DNA from: Cyanodermella asteris
Taxonomy: Eukaryota; Ascomycota; Lecanoromycetes; Ostropales; Stictidaceae
Reading direction: 5' to 3'
DNA: 64,000 bases
Assembly (NCBI GenBank): GCA_900618795.1
Contig: UYJD01000010.1
Span: 1,214,068-1,278,067 of the forward strand
Made by a program: the position numbers and the translations under genes
In this document: in pieces, positions 39,450 to 50,400 of the stretch
Layout of the letters: each line of letters begins with the position of its first letter
Numbering within the stretch: position 1 is the first letter of the stretch
The notes under the pieces: model-generated
The model's input: only the letters and a program-made list of their open reading frames with translations
The model's database searches: none
What the model was told of the DNA's origin: nothing

Positions 39450-41846
39450 TTAATCCATGATTCCAAGTCTGCTCATGTACTCCGCATGCCTACTCGAATA
39501 CTGTTTTCCAGAATCCTTATTCAACGCAGCACTGATCCTCTCCTGTTGGATTCTTTCCGCCTCCTGCCCAACATTGAGTTTACCTTTGTTCCAATTTAGG
39601 GCTGCGAGATGGCTGGCAATCGTCGTGACGCCCGTCGGCGGAGACGCCTGCCCCGCGATCGCCGGTCTAGCAGCACTTGGCGCAGTAGACGAGAATGACA
39701 CCGACCTATCCGCAGCTTGTGAGTTCGCCTTGGTAGACGCAGGCGGACTCCCCACCGCGGAGCCAGAAAAGTATCCTTCCGCCTCGAGACTGGCGACAGT
39801 CCGTCTCTGTCCGTTGCTGGGTCTGAAGGCTTCGTTGCCTAGAGTGCGTCCGCGGATACTGCGAAGATCGCGCTGACCGTTGGCCTTCAGGAGGTAGCCT
39901 TCTGAATCCCGCATGCGTTGATTTCCGCTGCCGCTGCCGCTCGTTGTCGGTGTCGGCCAGCTTTTGAAGCTCCCTGAGCCTGATTCGATGCGTTGTCGCT
40001 TGTTTGAATCGAAATGAGTTGGCGTTGATGTTGGCGTAATTTTCGCGTCGGCTTTGTTCGCTGCTAGCTTTGCGTGGCTGAGTTGTGGTGGGACGGCTTT
40101 GTTGCGTCCTCCGGAAACACCGCGGCGTATGAGATTTCCAGAATGGCCATTTGTAGTGCCTTGCGATCCGAAGCTCTCTTTCTTAGGTGCATATGGGTTT
40201 GTGCTTTTCGGTGTGTGAAAAGCCGTCCGTTGCTGCAAGGACGGCTTCTTGGAATGTGGGGACCGCTCAAGAAATCGAGCAGCGGTGTGCAGACTATTGG
40301 CTGGATAAGTGTCTTCTGCGAAGCGCCTGAATGGATTTGTGGATGCGGGTTGGACGACGATCGTGTCTTGGGATGGGTCGTAGTCTTCGTCTTCGCTATT
40401 GTCTTCCCGGACCGTCTTCTTGAGGTAAGCCTTCACTTCCTGCGAGTCCTCCTCACTGGCCACATCGCTGGCGGAAACGTCATTGGCGGGTGGATTGTGA
40501 GCGGATAATACAGGATCAGACACATACGGCTCCAGGCCTTCCATGCGATCGAATTTGCGCTTGGGCATCGTGCTTATGGTGCGTGGAGGCTCTGCTGACT
40601 CTAATTGACGCTTCAGAGCGGAGATCTGCTCAGTGGCCTGTTGAGTTTGTGATTCAAGTTTGCGCTCGAGCTTGTCGACTCGTGATGTTAGTGCTCGGAC
40701 GATCATTTCCAGTTTCTCGAGTGAGCCTTCCTGGTGATGAATCCTGCCTTCGTGTTTCCGGATCGTCAAACCTTGGTCTCTGATCATCGTGTTCTGCTTG
40801 TCTAGAAGCAGTCCTTGCTTTTGCAGCTGGATTGTCTGGTTGTCAAGTCGCAATGCAATGTCGTCGCGGGCTTGGTTCTGGGTCTGATTTTGATCGCGCA
40901 CTTGTATCATAGGGCCATCATCATCATCTTCGTCGTCGTCATAGCCTTCATCTTCGTCAACATCCTCCTTGTAGTCTATACCAAGGTCACGTAGATCTGT
41001 GGCTAGAGAAGCACGATCTGTCCGAGGTTGATGACTTTCGCTGGTGGTAGATTCTAACGTGCGGTCAATTGCGTTCTTCGTCCTCTGATCGTCGTTGGCA
41101 TGGATGCCGGTTTCTTGAGCAGACGGACCTGTTGTGCCTGCACGGATCGGTATTATCCTTGACCCTGACGGCGTCCTCACTGGGCTCTCTGGGAGTTGCC
41201 CTTCAGGTGAGTCGGACGTCAGCGTGTCTCCTTCGTCCCGTGACTCACTGGCGGCAGTCGTCGGCCTCGTATCTGGGAACGGTCCTAGCGGGGCGAAGAT
41301 GGTAGAAATGGCCGAGGGGCTCTGCGGCTTTGCGTTTGATGCGGTTGTCCCCTGAGCAGGCAGCGAGGGCTTCTTCCCCGCAGGCCGTGCTGTCGCCGCC
41401 GTCCCGTCGATAATGAACGACTCCTCGTCGGCGTTCTTTCCACGCCGAATTTTGATCTGCGGATACATGAAGAAGACCATGTTTTTGTATCGTTTGCCAC
41501 GGGTCGCACGGATGCACTTGATGGCCACCTTGTTCCCGCATTCTGCAGTCGCAGCGCCAGCACGGTTTTGGCACGTTAAAAGTCTGAGCAAGCAGTCTTT
41601 CAGCTCGCCGTTGCCATCGAATTGATCGTGTCCTTGTTTGAGGTTCTCTTCGACGTCGCCCCACTGGTACTGGGCGGCTTTGTGCAGCACGGCGCGACTA
41701 CTAATCCGGTGCCATGAGTTTGGTGCTTGGAAGATGTAACCCTCACATTTTCTACACCAGTACGATGTAGGACTGTCGCGGCTGATGATACCGTGTGGGG
41801 GTATTGAGTCAGCCTGGAATGCAGCAGAATTCATATTGTCGTCCAT
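39450..41846 (-). CDS. Uncharacterised Cys-N-terminal coiled-coil protein
   Basis: A 798-residue protein started at ATG 41844-41846 (MDDNMNSAAF); the frame runs 30 bases further upstream without an ATG. The N-terminal ~150 residues form a compact cysteine-containing block: WCRKCEGYIF near 31, a CLLRLLTCQ segment near 85, a CGNKVAIKCIRATRGKRYKN segment near 105, then VFFMYPQIKIRR. The paired CxxC and later cysteines suggest one zinc site. Then comes disordered sequence, a very acidic patch (DVDEDEGYDDDEDDDDG, about 300), a coiled coil at about 330-430 (repeated LDNQTIQLQKQGLLLDKQN-like heptads with many Gln), and a long Ser/Thr/Pro tail. I do not recognise the family. A nuclear or chromatin role is only a guess from composition. 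Confidence 0.7.
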   Translation of the reverse strand: MDDNMNSAAFQADSIPPHGIISRDSPTSYWCRKCEGYIFQAPNSWHRISSRAVLHKAAQYQWGDVEENLKQGHDQFDGNGELKDCLLRLLTCQNRAGAATAECGNKVAIKCIRATRGKRYKNMVFFMYPQIKIRRGKNADEESFIIDGTAATARPAGKKPSLPAQGTTASNAKPQSPSAISTIFAPLGPFPDTRPTTAASESRDEGDTLTSDSPEGQLPESPVRTPSGSRIIPIRAGTTGPSAQETGIHANDDQRTKNAIDRTLESTTSESHQPRTDRASLATDLRDLGIDYKEDVDEDEGYDDDEDDDDGPMIQVRDQNQTQNQARDDIALRLDNQTIQLQKQGLLLDKQNTMIRDQGLTIRKHEGRIHHQEGSLEKLEMIVRALTSRVDKLERKLESQTQQATEQISALKRQLESAEPPRTISTMPKRKFDRMEGLEPYVSDPVLSAHNPPANDVSASDVASEEDSQEVKAYLKKTVREDNSEDEDYDPSQDTIVVQPASTNPFRRFAEDTYPANSLHTAARFLERSPHSKKPSLQQRTAFHTPKSTNPYAPKKESFGSQGTTNGHSGNLIRRGVSGGRNKAVPPQLSHAKLAANKADAKITPTSTPTHFDSNKRQRIESGSGSFKSWPTPTTSGSGSGNQRMRDSEGYLLKANGQRDLRSIRGRTLGNEAFRPSNGQRRTVASLEAEGYFSGSAVGSPPASTKANSQAADRSVSFSSTAPSAARPAIAGQASPPTGVTTIASHLAALNWNKGKLNVGQEAERIQQERISAALNKDSGKQYSSRHAEYMSRLGIMD

Positions 41847-42437
41847 GGATTCCCCCCTCGTCGACGCTTGGGTCACTGGCAGTCAGTATAATGCACCTCG
41901 TGGCTGAGAGTTGCTTGATAGAATAGATAACTCCCCTCCTGTACTTATAGGCGGCTGTCATAAAACACGGGGTAGTGTGGCCTAAGACTTCGAGTTCGGC
42001 GCAGTGTTTTCAGAAACCTCCGGCGATAGTATCACAGAAAGGCAAGACCTTCAACTACGGCCGGGGGTCCAACCAGGGAGTGGAACGTGCAGGAGGCGAG
42101 TATCGAGTCCCAGAGATGAGGAGTGAGATCAGCATGGCCTGACCCGAGAACGCTCCAACGGCTTGCACCGTGCAGCGTGCGCAAAGCCATCCATGAATAT
42201 GTGAATTCCAGCAATGCTGTGAAGCTGTGCCGAATTGATTTCACGTTCGGCGATACTCAAGTCGACGCGATCAGATCTCGGGGTTTCTTTCCGCCGATGT
42301 CGGAGATCGCTCCGTCTGACGCGAATCCCCCTCAATCGTCCAAGTTCGCGATGGGGGAGATACTTCTGCTCAGCCTTTTTGCTTGATTTCCTTCTCTCCT
42401 TTTTTCTCATCTTCATAACTCATTCAAACCTTTGTAC
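41847..42437. promoter_or_regulatory. Divergent promoter, coiled-coil gene and palC
   Basis: The 591 bp between start codons hold both promoters. I looked for the PacC site GCCARG near palC and found no clear cluster. The plus-strand side near 42370-42430 is CT-rich, as is common just upstream of fungal starts. Confidence 0.4.
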
Positions 42438-43934
42438 ATGGCGTTCAATTTCTCCCTGCCCGCCACTTCGCCCCTCACCTTTTCCTCTTTCCTCCGCTGC
42501 GATTCACACCCTTCCCTCCTCTTAGCAGCAACTACCCACCGCACACTCCTCCGCAACAAACTAAAACAGCACAAACCTCTCTCTCCGGCTGATCGAGCGA
42601 CCAATCTTCCACAGATCCTTTCCGCCATCAATGCCTACCTCCCCTACCTACTGGCCCTTGAGCAAGGTCTTGCCGGTCACCTCGTAGCCTCTGAATCCAT
42701 ATTTGTTGCCCTGACAACCGAGCCAGAGACTTCATGGCGGTCGTCTGTTCTCTCTTCACCCCCTCTGGCGGGCCGTCAGACGCCTCGGATCAAAGGCAAA
42801 GGTCTGGATTATGAGATCCTGTTCGTGCTCGCTACGGCTGCGTATACGCATAGTCTCGATGCGAGGCGACATCTAGCGCCGTTTGTTGCGCCAAATGCGT
42901 CTTCGAGGTTCGGACCTGAGCAGAGGAAGGCGGCCGTGAATGCTGCAGTCAACGCTCTGCTTACGGCGCATTCGCTGTTTACCTATGCTGCCAAGTTCAG
43001 CGAAAGTGTGCCTGTTGGGAGCTTGCCTTCGAATGCTCCGGATGTGCAGACGAGTACGCTGGCGGCTCTTGCGGAGCTGTCGTGGGCCAGTGCCACGCTC
43101 CTGACGGTGGTGAAGGACGACGACTTCATCGTTGTGGCTGCTCAAGCACGCGATTCGGATGATCGCGAGTGGATGTACCGGCCACCAGAGATCCCGAAAG
43201 TCCGCGCTCACCTATTTGCGCGACTGTGTCTGGCATCTGCAGAACATGCAGGCAAAGCCGTCGCTCTACTCGGCGGCGCAGGCAACGTGAGGGACGACCT
43301 GATCAAGTATGCTCGCGATCTATCAGCAACGGCTCGAGCACGGAGTTGTCGCTTCTTCGGCGTCGATGCAGAAATCGCCGGAAAATTGGGAGACGCACTG
43401 GGCTGGCTCAACGCCGGTCGACGCAGTCTAGGACTGCCAGTAGGTAAAAGCAGCCTGAGCAGTGCCCCGACAGACGGCAGCGGCAAAGGCAAGTTCAAGC
43501 CCTCCCTGACAGCGATGAAGTCGTCCTGGAATGAGAGGAAAGAACGCAAGGAGCTCGAGAGCAAAAAGGGCCCGACCCTGGACGACCCGGGCCGTGTCGA
43601 GGAGGGGAGGATACTGGAGATTTTGGAGAAGAACTGGGGGAAGACGAATGACATGATTGGGCATCAGCTTGTGGTGGATGAGAATGCGTTGCTGCAAACG
43701 ATACCTAGTGGGAGGGAGTTTCATCAGGAGAGGACCTGGAGTATGCCGTCGCTGAATGCGCAGGAGTTGGAGAAGCTGCGAGCGCCGGCCGATCGAGATG
43801 AGAGTGATATAGTTGGGGAGAGCGATGACAGCGACGATGATCAGCATGATTCCAGCATGCCTGGGTCGTGGAATGCCGACGCCGGCGCGGGTCCGGGGAG
43901 AAGCTCAACAGCCGCAAGTCAAGCCTACTATTGA
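42438..43934 (+). CDS. palC: pH-response regulator PalC (BRO1 domain)
   Basis: A 498-residue protein. I start at ATG 42438 (TACATGGCG); the frame opens a little upstream only with a non-ATG. The BRO1-like domain covers about residues 5-330, with LDYEILFVLATAAYTHSLDAR and the long helical array through LASAEHAGKAVALLGGAGN. The C-terminus is charged and disordered, ending in a DDSDDDQHDSS stretch. PalC is part of the Pal/Rim ambient-pH pathway: it bridges the plasma-membrane sensor complex to ESCRT-III (Vps32/Snf7), enabling PalB-dependent processing of the transcription factor PacC at alkaline pH. Length (about 500) agrees with Aspergillus PalC. Its stop lies 74 bp from the stop of the Sec10 gene on the opposite strand. 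Confidence 0.85.
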   Translation: MAFNFSLPATSPLTFSSFLRCDSHPSLLLAATTHRTLLRNKLKQHKPLSPADRATNLPQILSAINAYLPYLLALEQGLAGHLVASESIFVALTTEPETSWRSSVLSSPPLAGRQTPRIKGKGLDYEILFVLATAAYTHSLDARRHLAPFVAPNASSRFGPEQRKAAVNAAVNALLTAHSLFTYAAKFSESVPVGSLPSNAPDVQTSTLAALAELSWASATLLTVVKDDDFIVVAAQARDSDDREWMYRPPEIPKVRAHLFARLCLASAEHAGKAVALLGGAGNVRDDLIKYARDLSATARARSCRFFGVDAEIAGKLGDALGWLNAGRRSLGLPVGKSSLSSAPTDGSGKGKFKPSLTAMKSSWNERKERKELESKKGPTLDDPGRVEEGRILEILEKNWGKTNDMIGHQLVVDENALLQTIPSGREFHQERTWSMPSLNAQELEKLRAPADRDESDIVGESDDSDDDQHDSSMPGSWNADAGAGPGRSSTAASQAYY

Positions 43935-44008
43935 GCAGCACAAAAACTCGTTGCAGCACAAAATTTTCAAAATGCTTTTCGTGCTCACAACGTACGACGC
44001 TCAAATGA

Positions 44009-46678
44009 TTATAAACCGTTCAGCACGCTCTGCACGCCGACGCTGCCGACATCCTCCCGTTTCAAAATGTAAGCCCTCAAATCCGCCCTTTCGCTGACCG
44101 GCTTGCCCTTCAATCTCTCCCTCAACGCCTCTGGCGCAATCACAAACATCGTACCGATCTCCGTCAGCGTCTCCAGAGTCGGAACAAACGCAGCGCCCAG
44201 GTCCCACGCCGCCAGTACCTGCCTATACCTCGCAATGTCCTTCTGCACCATGATGCCACCAATGGCGCTAACGGTCCATTTCGAAAAGTGCGTCAGCAGA
44301 AGCGGGCGAAGTTGAAGCGCCAGCTCGGTCAGGAAAGCGGTCAGATTGGGCGATGGAGACAAGGCTAGAAGCGATGCGCGATGCATTCGCTCGAGGAAGG
44401 TGGAGATTGCGGTGCACGTCGGTGTTTGGTCGTTGGACATCAACATGTCGTCTTTGGGACGAAAGTCGGTCTTTGATTGCGTCGAGAGCATGCGCGTGAC
44501 ATAGTTGAGAGCAAGGTCGATGGTGCGCTGCATGAGGGTGTTCACCTTCTCCTCGAATTTGACCATGGCAGCCGTGGTGGTTTTCTCCATCTCTCGGCGG
44601 GTGCTGCTAGACGACGCAGCGAGCGGGATTAGCACCGTGTTGATACAGGACTGCATCAGATGTAACGTCGTCACCGAAGCCGAAAGGTTCTCCAAGTACG
44701 AAAGATCCGGCTCGTTCCGTGACTTCTCCTGTGCAGCTGCCGCGTCGGCTGCCGCATCGAGAGCCGTCTCAACGTAAAGTTGTCCCATGTGCAATAGTAG
44801 CAAATCCAGTAGAGCAGACACGTCTTTGGCAGTTTCGACACCACCGCTCAGCTCCAGCGTTCGGCCAACGGCTTCTGCAAGCCATTTCAGCATTCTCTTG
44901 GCGTTGCCGGTGCTCAGCAGCCCGTCGTCCTCGTTGAACTCCTGATCAGCTTGTTTGCGAGTACTGTCGTTGTCTCTGAGGCCGGCCAGGCGCATCATGC
45001 GAGCTTTCTGCTGGGGCGCCATGTCGGTCGAGTCCAGTCGTTCGACGTACGCTTCTCGGGCTGAAGCCAGCATGTCGCGGCCAGAGCTAGCCAGGGATGC
45101 CAAGTAGCCGGTTGGCGCTTTTCGTTTCCGGGAGTGGAAAGCGGTGAATTTGAAAAGGAGGGAGGAGTATAGTTCTTCGAGATTGCGTTTCTCGCGCTCG
45201 ATATATGCGGACCCCACAAAGTAGGGTATGAATAGATCTTCGAACTGCTGGTCGAGGACGAGTGCCGATTGCGAGCTCAAGACGTCAGGATGCTCCGTCA
45301 GACCGTGCGATTTCAGGTCGTCGATGAAAGTGCCGATATATCCTCGCGCCGCTTGTAAAGACCGTAGGAACGCGAGCGTCGAAATAGAGCTGGCTTTTTC
45401 CAATACCTTCTCGAGCCTCTGCTGTATCGATTGCTGGAATACTCTCTGTAAAAATCGCCCCAAGACCACTTCGTAGTATGGAAATGATTGTTTGATGATG
45501 CCCGCTTCCTCCACCAGTACCACCTTGACCTCGTCGATGAGGTTCTGTAGACTTGGCTCGATACCCGGGGAATCCGCATCGGGGTCCGTGAGCGCCTCCC
45601 ACAGTTCCGGCTCGCCCGCGACCTCTTCCGTGATGAGATTGTTCCTGTCGATGAAGAATTGGTGCTGGTTCACGAACATGCCGATGACGCTGGCACCACC
45701 ACCAAAGTCCTCAAGCACCGTAGCGCACTCCCTCATCCCATCAAAATTAGCCCGCCGATAGAAATCATCAAATTGCGCCAACAAATCCTTCTCCAGCTCT
45801 TCACTGAATTTCTCGATAATCTCTCTCGTATTGAACTTTGACTTTCCCCGACCCTCACCATCTGCGTGCCCATTTGCAAGCCCATTAACGCCGTTGAGAC
45901 CATTAATCCCATTCGCCCTGTTGGTCCCATTCTGCCCCGTCTCACCCACCTCCTCCCAATGCTCCCCATCCAACCTCTGACTAATCTTCAACAGCTGCTT
46001 CGCAACCCTCGCACACTTGATCTTCTCCGCACTCGAATCATTCGCGCGGATATTCTCCAAACTAGCAAGGTCGCCCCTCTCGCTCACGTCCGCCCAGCAC
46101 CGGACCAGGAATTTGGCGTCCTGAGCTCTCAATCGCTGCCGATCTAGTTCTTCCAATCTCTCTCCAATCCTCACCGCTCGCAACGCACCATCGCCAGAGT
46201 GATCCCCACTGCCATTGGTCGCACCACCACCCCGTCCATTGAGACTTTCGTTCAGCGCCCTAAAGCTCCGGACACTCCCTTCCAACTTCCGACTCAAGTT
46301 CTTGACACTCCCCTCATGCTGCGCCTCCGCGCGTCTCACGGCTCCACTCAACTCCGTCTCCCGTCCCTCTAGATCGGAACTCAATTCCCTGAGTTGTTCC
46401 TGTGCATACTCCAGTCGGCGTATAAGCGGTTTCGGATCGAATGGCTGAGATGCGGCTTGGGCTTGTGCTACGGCGCCGGCGCCGGATCGTCGGTTCGACG
46501 GCACGGCGCTGTCGGACAGTTCTTCGATGAAGTCCTTGACTATAAAGTCCCGGGACGAGAAGGTTTCGAGGGTAAAACTGGGGCCTTGGGGGAAAAGGGT
46601 CCGGGTTGGGAGGGTGCTGCCGGAGCCGGAGTTGGAGTTCCGGATTGGGGATTGGGGGCGCTCGAGGCCTGGAGCCAT
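44009..46678 (-). CDS. SEC10: Exocyst complex component Sec10
   Basis: An 889-residue protein. The N-terminus has FSSRDFIVKDFIEELSD (40-56), the start of the Sec10 family, then a coiled-coil region to about 200 and the helical-rod body to the C-terminus, including AFLRSLQAARGYIGTFIDDL, LVLDQQFEDLFIPYFVGSAYIE, and the end block LREYIL-like LRAYILKREDV. Sec10 links Sec15/Rab side to the rest of the exocyst and tethers secretory vesicles at hyphal tips and septa. A species-specific low-complexity insertion of NG-type repeats (GINGLNGVNGLANGHADG, about 255-272) lies between helices. ATG 46676-46678 is first in frame. It overlaps no gene; PalC ends 74 bp away, tail to tail. Confidence 0.9.
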   Translation of the reverse strand: MAPGLERPQSPIRNSNSGSGSTLPTRTLFPQGPSFTLETFSSRDFIVKDFIEELSDSAVPSNRRSGAGAVAQAQAASQPFDPKPLIRRLEYAQEQLRELSSDLEGRETELSGAVRRAEAQHEGSVKNLSRKLEGSVRSFRALNESLNGRGGGATNGSGDHSGDGALRAVRIGERLEELDRQRLRAQDAKFLVRCWADVSERGDLASLENIRANDSSAEKIKCARVAKQLLKISQRLDGEHWEEVGETGQNGTNRANGINGLNGVNGLANGHADGEGRGKSKFNTREIIEKFSEELEKDLLAQFDDFYRRANFDGMRECATVLEDFGGGASVIGMFVNQHQFFIDRNNLITEEVAGEPELWEALTDPDADSPGIEPSLQNLIDEVKVVLVEEAGIIKQSFPYYEVVLGRFLQRVFQQSIQQRLEKVLEKASSISTLAFLRSLQAARGYIGTFIDDLKSHGLTEHPDVLSSQSALVLDQQFEDLFIPYFVGSAYIEREKRNLEELYSSLLFKFTAFHSRKRKAPTGYLASLASSGRDMLASAREAYVERLDSTDMAPQQKARMMRLAGLRDNDSTRKQADQEFNEDDGLLSTGNAKRMLKWLAEAVGRTLELSGGVETAKDVSALLDLLLLHMGQLYVETALDAAADAAAAQEKSRNEPDLSYLENLSASVTTLHLMQSCINTVLIPLAASSSSTRREMEKTTTAAMVKFEEKVNTLMQRTIDLALNYVTRMLSTQSKTDFRPKDDMLMSNDQTPTCTAISTFLERMHRASLLALSPSPNLTAFLTELALQLRPLLLTHFSKWTVSAIGGIMVQKDIARYRQVLAAWDLGAAFVPTLETLTEIGTMFVIAPEALRERLKGKPVSERADLRAYILKREDVGSVGVQSVLNGL

Positions 46679-47425
46679 GGTGTGTGAGTTCGTGAATGTA
46701 AATTGGGATCGGTATTGGAATTGGAATTGGCCACGTAGAGATGAAACTATGGTTTAGTGGAAGAGGATGGCATGCCCAAGGTGCTCCTGACTCAGCCTGC
46801 GACTTGCGCGCAACAAGTTTTATGCATTCTTGGGTAGCTCATAAAATCGAAGGGAGTTTAGTGTTGAGTGGACGGCAAGGAGGAGGCAGGAGTAGAGGTT
46901 GTGTTTGAGATGACTGAGGCGGCGCGGCTCGGGCGGGTATTTCCATGCCAAGACTTCTCCTCAACGCCGTCGTCTTTCGCAGCGTTGCTTGGCCGTTGTT
47001 CACTGCCAACAAACATACTCACTATAAGCTATTGCAGATTGTTCGTTTCAGATCATCCGTAGCATTCATTTATCTCTGTTACTGGGCCCGTGAAGCCTCG
47101 ATATCTGACGCAGTGTGCTGGAATCGTTGAATCATAAAAGTGGAATGTGATTGTGTGTACAGTCCAAATCTTTCTAATGTACAGTCTAGAAGTCAAGATA
47201 CCCATTTTGACGCCCCGGTGGCCGTTTCCAAAAGTCCTGCCTCCGCTGAAATGCATCCAAAATCGACCACAAGACGCCGTACCTCCTGATTCCCACATGC
47301 CGTCGTCCATGCACGAAATCCATGTCGTGCGTATCGTACAAATCGCCCTATGACCTAATATACAACCATTGCCGAGTCCATTGCGCCCGGCTATCTTGCC
47401 GGTCAAGTCGCTCTCGACGGGACTA
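46679..47425. other. Intergenic between SEC10 and helicase
   Basis: Promoter of SEC10 (minus strand) and 3' flank of the helicase gene. No protein-like frame or repeat is recognised. Confidence 0.45.
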
Positions 47426-50400
47426 TCAACTAGACCGGTTTCGTCCAGCCATTTCTTTTTTCAGTCGAGCTTTAGCCTCCCACTTGGCAGCCCACTCCAG
47501 CATCCCCAGAGAGATGGTCTCGTCCGTCTTTTTCGTCTCATGTTCCAAGGGAGTGTGGTCAAAGTCGAAGCTTTTCTTGACCCGCGCAAAGACGTCATCA
47601 ACACTCTCTTCACCTTCGTCTTCGTAGCCCGGCATGCTCACCGGTCCGTTTCGGCAAACGTCCAGACCCAGGATGCTCACGACATTCTCGGCGAACAACG
47701 CCCGCACGGGATCTTCGCTGAGCAGTGTGCGCTTGCTAAGGTCACCGTAAGCCCGGACGAGCATACGCTCGATCGCCTTGCGCATCTCGATCAGGGTGCG
47801 TACGACCAGCCGGTCGTCGCTTTGAACGTACAGCGGTAGCCACTTATCCACGCTGAGTTGACGGCTGGTCTGCCAACTGTTACCCTTGAAGTTCAAGCTG
47901 CCACAAAAGAGTGCCACGGCCATGGGTGACACGAGAGTAGTATTGTTCATGATCAGGTCTTTCCCATCCGCAGCGCGGGAAAGGTTGTCAAAAATGGACA
48001 GGACAGGCTTTGGGGGTCCGGATTGGCGCTCCCGGCCCCTGTCACCCATTTCCGAGTTGACAGATTTCGGTGAAGGTCGAACATCCATCTCGCTTTGAGT
48101 TCGCCAGTAGAATTGGAACCCCCCTGCCTTTGTGGCAAGTTTAGGGTAAAGTCCAGCAGTAGCCAGCGCCTTGATGACGTGGGGCTTCTTCGAGTGCACA
48201 TTCAGGCTCGGGGCTCCATACTGGTGATTTGCGCGGTCGTCGTTATTCATCACAGGTATCAATCGTGCTTGCACCAACGAGGCCTCAATCTGTGCAGCAA
48301 CGTTCTCAATCTGCTGGAATGCACCCCAATGAATACCGTGGCGCGAAGCAAAATTGCGAGCAAGTGCAAACCCTTGATTGCGACGCAGAGACCTGACTTC
48401 TCTGAAAGCATTGAGCATCGCTATGTGGTCTGAGTTAGTGCCTGCCGCAAACTCGTTCATCGAGGCCTTGTACTGCCTCCTTAATTCGGGAGTAGGCGAC
48501 ATGGCAAACAGAGATCTCGAACCGCTAGCTGCTCCGAGGATGATCATCGGGTCCAAGCATCGGAACACGATCCCCAGAACCACCATCTTCCCTAGATCCG
48601 GATGGATGGGGAGGGTCGACAGCAGGCGACCCAATGGTGTGAGGGCTTCGTCCGGCGTGAGTGCGTCAATCTCGACAAGGTTGCGGATTGCCGTTTCGAC
48701 GGCCTCAGAATCAGGGGGCTCGATCGCATCGGCGAGGAACTCTCGTGGTGGCGATGGCCATTTTTGCGACACGACATCGAGAACGGTTTCCTGAAGATCC
48801 GTGCGAAGAAGCTCTGGAAGGCCGACCGCGCGGAGAGAGTCGTGACGAGCTTTTGAGAAAAGTGCGTAATAATGTCCGTTCTGCACACGACCAGCGCGAC
48901 CAGCACGCTGCTTCGCATTAGACTTGCTGACCCAAGTACAAGTCAGCGCAGACAGGCGTCGCGTGTGGTTGTACATAAGTTCTCGACACTTTCCCGTGTC
49001 AACGACATATTGCACGTCCGGTATAGTGACCGACGTTTCGGCGATATTGGTGCTGAGGATGATCTTTCGCTGACCGGGCGCAGGCTTGTCGAAGACTGAT
49101 CGCTGATCGCCACTGATACTCGAGTGTAGTGTAAATATCGAATACTTGTCACTTTGCGAAAAATCCACGCCAAGAGGTCTATTCGTAAGCAGTTTCTCCA
49201 CGCTTTGAATCTCCTCCCAACCAGGCAGGAAAACGAGTATCGCCCCCTCTTCGGTCGTGCTGGCAAGATGAGCAATGGTTGCGGCAACCAGGCGAATCGG
49301 GACGAGTTTGTCATTCTGGTCAGGCTCCCACTTTCCGTCCGTGGTAAGCGACTGCTTGCGCTTCCAGTCAATGACCCTGTTAGATCCCTGATCATCGAAC
49401 AGCTCGCTGGATCCATTTTCTTCTGACTGCCCACTGCTCTGGCTCAATTCCCGCTCGACTTTCAGATATTCAGCTGTGTCATCGCCATCTCGGATGTACT
49501 CGGTGAAGCGCTCTTGATGTTGCGCACGCATTTCGGCGTGTGCTTTCTCGAGGTACCTTTCACTCACGGGGAACGCTCGTCCAGGAACTCTTAGAACAGG
49601 CGCCTCGGTGGTTGTCCCGTCCGGTTGGGGATTCTGGAAGTAGGGCGAGAACAGCGTTGGGTCAAGTGTTGCACTCATGAGGACGACCTTCGGTACTGCC
49701 TTTCCCTCATCGAGTCGAGCCGCGATGACTTGACGTAGAATGATCATCAAGAAGTCGATGAACTTATCACGTTCGTGGACCTCGTCGATGATGATGTGAG
49801 ATACCTTGTCCATTATGGCATCCGGGTTTGTCTGCAGTTGTGCCAATAGAATTCCAGTGGTGCAGAAATTAACACCACCTGGCTGCTGGTTTCGACTATT
49901 CTCTCCGCGGACGTGATATCCAATCGCGCTCCTCAACGGCTCTCCGCGTTCTGCGGCAACTCGATGGGCAACAGAGGTTGCGGCAATACGACGGGGCTGC
50001 GTACATATGACATTACATTCCGTTCCACTACCAATGTCCGAAAAGTGGTCAAGGAGAATTTGGGGGACCTGTGTTGTCTTGCCACTACCTGTTTCTCCAA
50101 TAATGATGGTGAATTGGTTCTGGTCAATGATGTCCAGAACTTCCTGGCGGTAGGCGTTCATCGGAAGGCTCTGGCGAATTTTTCGGATGTCGGCTAGCAC
50201 TGCAGACGTTTCGTACTCATCCCGAGCTCGTTTCAGGTACTGGTTGCGGCGAGCCAGAATCGACTCTGGGAAAGGTGTGTATTGATAGATCGCATCTTCG
50301 TCAACAATTTCTTCGGGTCCCAGAGGTTGATACTGGTCGTCCAACCCACCCGATCGAGCTTTCGACAGTGTGTTTCTCATCAAAGAAAGAGCTGTGTCGT

